Origin: Burkholderiales bacterium
GTDB taxonomy: Bacteria; Pseudomonadota; Gammaproteobacteria; Burkholderiales; Ga0077523
Reading direction: 5' to 3'
Assembly: GCA_025459035.1 (NCBI GenBank)
Contig: JALORJ010000082.1
Coordinates: 1-8,755, forward strand
DNA: 8,755 bases
Shown here: in pieces, positions 7,578 to 8,755 of the stretch
Layout: every line of letters begins with the position of its first letter
Position numbering within the stretch: the stretch's first letter is position 1
Notes under the pieces: generated by a model
The model's input: the letters and a program-made list of their open reading frames with translations, nothing else
What the model was told of the DNA's origin: nothing
Databases searched by the model: none
Position numbers and translations under genes: made by a program

Positions 7578-8476
7578 GCGCGCCCCACGATGCGCACGAA
7601 CGCGTCTTCGAGATCCGGAGCCAGCACCTCCATCTCGGTGACCCGGCGGCCGGCGTCGCGCAGCGCGACCAGCACGTCGGGCACGTCGGCCGGGCGGTCG
7701 AGCGCCAGCACGAGCGCACCGTCGGCGGACGCCTGGGCCCGCGGCACGAGGGCGTCCGGCAGCGCTCCGCCCTCCACGCGCAGGCGCAGCCGCACCCCGG
7801 CCACGCCGGCCAGCAGGTTGCGCGTCGTGTCGAGCGCGACGACGCGCCCGGCCTTCAGCATCGCGACGCGCGAGCACAGCGCCTCGGCTTCCTCGAGGTA
7901 GTGCGTCGTCAGCACGATCGTGTGTCCGGCGGCGTTGAGCTCGGTGACGAACTTCCACAGCCCCTGGCGCAGTTCGACGTCGACGCCGGCCGTCGGCTCG
8001 TCGAGGATGATCACCGGCGGGCGGTGCACGAGTGCCTGGGCGACGAGCACCCGGCGCTTCATGCCGCCCGACAGCGCCCGCATGTTCGCGTGCGCCTTCG
8101 GCGTGAGGTCGAGACGCTCGATCACCTCGTCGATCCACGCGTCGTTGTGCGACAGGCCGAAGTACCCGGACTGGATGCGCAGCGTCTCGCGCACCGTGAA
8201 GAACGGGTCGAAGACGAGTTCCTGCGGAACCACGCCGAGCGCACGCCGCGCCGCGCGGTAGTCGCGCACGACATCGTGTCCCATCACCCGGGCGTCGCCG
8301 CTGTCGGCCCGCGCGAGGCCGGCGAGGACGCTGATCAGCGTGGTCTTGCCTGCGCCGTTGGGGCCGAGCAGCGCGAAGAACTCGCCCGGCGCGACCTCGA
8401 GGTCGATGCCGTCGAGCGCACGCACGCTGCCGTAGCGCTTGCTGACGCCGCGGACCTCGAGCGCCGCGGTCGTCAC
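7574..8476 (-). CDS. ABC transporter ATP-binding protein, YadG-like
   Basis: Cytosolic ATPase subunit of an ABC-2 exporter, 300 aa (E. coli YadG is 308). One nucleotide-binding domain is complete: Walker A GPNGAGKTT (38-46), Q-loop Gln85 in VVPQELVFDPFFTVRE, signature LSGGM (135-139), Walker B VIILDEP (155-161), and switch His192 in LTTHYLEEAEAL. Residues after about 220 form the C-terminal extension common in the NodI/YadG/drug-exporter class. This is not MlaF: the partner is an ABC-2 permease and not an MlaE-type one. The start is GTG at 8476, giving MTTAALEVRGVSKRYG, the correct N-terminus for the fold. No ribosome site stands at a usable distance; the nearest, GGAGG at 8498-8502, is 21 nt away and instead points to an ATG in another frame at 8493. 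Confidence 0.94.
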   Translation of the reverse strand: MTTAALEVRGVSKRYGSVRALDGIDLEVAPGEFFALLGPNGAGKTTLISVLAGLARADSGDARVMGHDVVRDYRAARRALGVVPQELVFDPFFTVRETLRIQSGYFGLSHNDAWIDEVIERLDLTPKAHANMRALSGGMKRRVLVAQALVHRPPVIILDEPTAGVDVELRQGLWKFVTELNAAGHTIVLTTHYLEEAEALCSRVAMLKAGRVVALDTTRNLLAGVAGVRLRLRVEGGALPDALVPRAQASADGALVLALDRPADVPDVLVALRDAGRRVTEMEVLAPDLEDAFVRIVGRA

Positions 8477-8493
8477 GGGCGCGCGCCGGTCAT
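8473..8493 (-). other. Possible six-codon minicistron before the ATPase gene
   Basis: An ATG at 8493 overlaps the STAS stop as ATGA and opens a frame encoding only MTGARP. Its TGA overlaps the GTG of the ATPase gene as GTGA. GGAGG stands 4 nt upstream. Ribosomes could end the STAS gene, restart here, stop six codons later and restart again at the GTG. Alternatively the ATG may be the ancestral ATPase start, now out of frame by one base: adding one base would give MTGARP followed directly by the ATPase. Coincidence is also possible. Confidence 0.25.
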
Positions 8494-8755
8494 GCGGCCT
8501 CCGGCAGCAGCGCGTCCACGCCGTAGAGCGCCGCCAGGCTGGCCACGGCCGCCGGCGGATGCGCGAGCCGCAGCACGCGGCCCGCGGCCGCCGCGTCGCG
8601 CTGCCACGCGAGCAGCAGCGCGATCACCGCGGAGTCGACCACGCCCACCGCCGCCAGGTCGACGACCACGACCGCGGCCTGCGGCCACGCGACCGGCGTG
8701 CGCAGCAGCGCACCGACCGTGTCGAAGGTGACCGGCCCGTCGACGCGCACGCGGT
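8490..8755 (-). CDS. mlaB: STAS-domain protein, MlaB-like (5' end probably cut by the window)
   Basis: Small STAS (anti-sigma-factor-antagonist-like) protein. The conserved core is VVVVDLAAVGVVDSAVIALLLAW (approximately residues 27-49 counted from the GTG at 8750); the DSA motif carries Ser40, equivalent to the functionally important Thr of E. coli MlaB. The C-terminal part, AALYGVDALLPEAA, resembles the end of MlaB. In the Mla system MlaB binds the ATPase MlaF and supports retrograde phospholipid transport to the inner membrane. A GTG at 8750 would give 86 aa, but it leaves only a short first strand and the frame stays open to the window edge. I therefore think the real start lies outside. 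The symbol rests on the domain plus the downstream ibaG-murA context. The other mla genes should be to the right. Confidence 0.75.
   Translation of the reverse strand, partial: RVRVDGPVTFDTVGALLRTPVAWPQAAVVVVDLAAVGVVDSAVIALLLAWQRDAAAAGRVLRLAHPPAAVASLAALYGVDALLPEAA
8498..8502 (-). promoter_or_regulatory. Shine-Dalgarno GGAGG near the end of the STAS gene
   Basis: GGAGG on the minus strand, in the last codons of the STAS gene. It is 4 nt before the ATG at 8493 and 21 nt before the GTG of the ATPase gene. It is the best ribosome-site match I noticed at any junction here, but it is badly placed for the only long frame downstream. Confidence 0.45.

Noticed and set aside
7578..8138. Long N-terminal extension of the permease into the ATPase gene
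   Set aside because: The extension is the +1 shadow of the ATPase coding sequence; the permease proper starts at the ATG overlapping the ATPase stop.
8494..8688. 71-codon frame overlapping the STAS gene
   Set aside because: Gly/Arg/Ala low-complexity shadow of the STAS gene. Only its last six codons, behind the GGAGG site, are kept as a separate possibility.

Overview
This window is a stretch of ordinary, high-GC (roughly 70% by eye, not counted) proteobacterial chromosome. All eleven genes I can support lie on the minus strand and read from right to left. The protein sequences and the gene order (STAS/MlaB - ABC ATPase - ABC-2 permease - ibaG - murA - hisG - hisD - hisC - hisB - hisH - hisA) match the conserved envelope-plus-histidine neighbourhood of Betaproteobacteria. 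I favour a Burkholderiales- or Rhodocyclales-type organism, but I cannot name a genus.

Right part (about 5272-8755), envelope genes. The window opens, in transcription order, with the end of a small STAS protein of the MlaB type, whose N-terminus is probably cut by the window edge. It is followed by an ABC exporter pair resembling E. coli YadG/YadH, a BolA-family protein of the IbaG type, and MurA, the first committed enzyme of peptidoglycan synthesis. In E. coli, mlaB-ibaG-murA are also adjacent, so the rest of the mla phospholipid transport operon is expected just beyond the right edge.

Left part (29-5229), histidine genes. HisG is the short, HisZ-dependent form. It is followed by HisD, HisC, a monofunctional HisB, HisH and HisA. 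These cover steps 1, 4, half of 5, 6, 7, 9 and 10 of histidine synthesis. HisF, HisI and HisE are expected past the left edge; HisZ and a histidinol-phosphate phosphatase must come from elsewhere. Every catalytic residue I checked is present.

Layout. The genes are packed as one probable transcription unit. Stop-start overlaps of 4 nt occur at ATPase/permease (ATGA), hisG/hisD (ATGA) and hisD/hisC (GTGA). Gaps of 3 nt occur at ibaG/murA and hisC/hisB. Larger gaps are 18 nt (hisB/hisH), 42 nt (murA/hisG), 44 nt (permease/ibaG) and 79 nt (hisH/hisA). I see no convincing promoter, terminator, RNA gene, mobile element, CRISPR array or attachment site, and no gene-free stretch above 300 bases.

I found no undescribed system. 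The most curious detail is the STAS/ATPase junction. A good Shine-Dalgarno sequence there points at a six-codon open frame whose stop overlaps the GTG start of the ATPase. This is either a relay minicistron, a one-base frameshift at the start of the ATPase gene, or coincidence.
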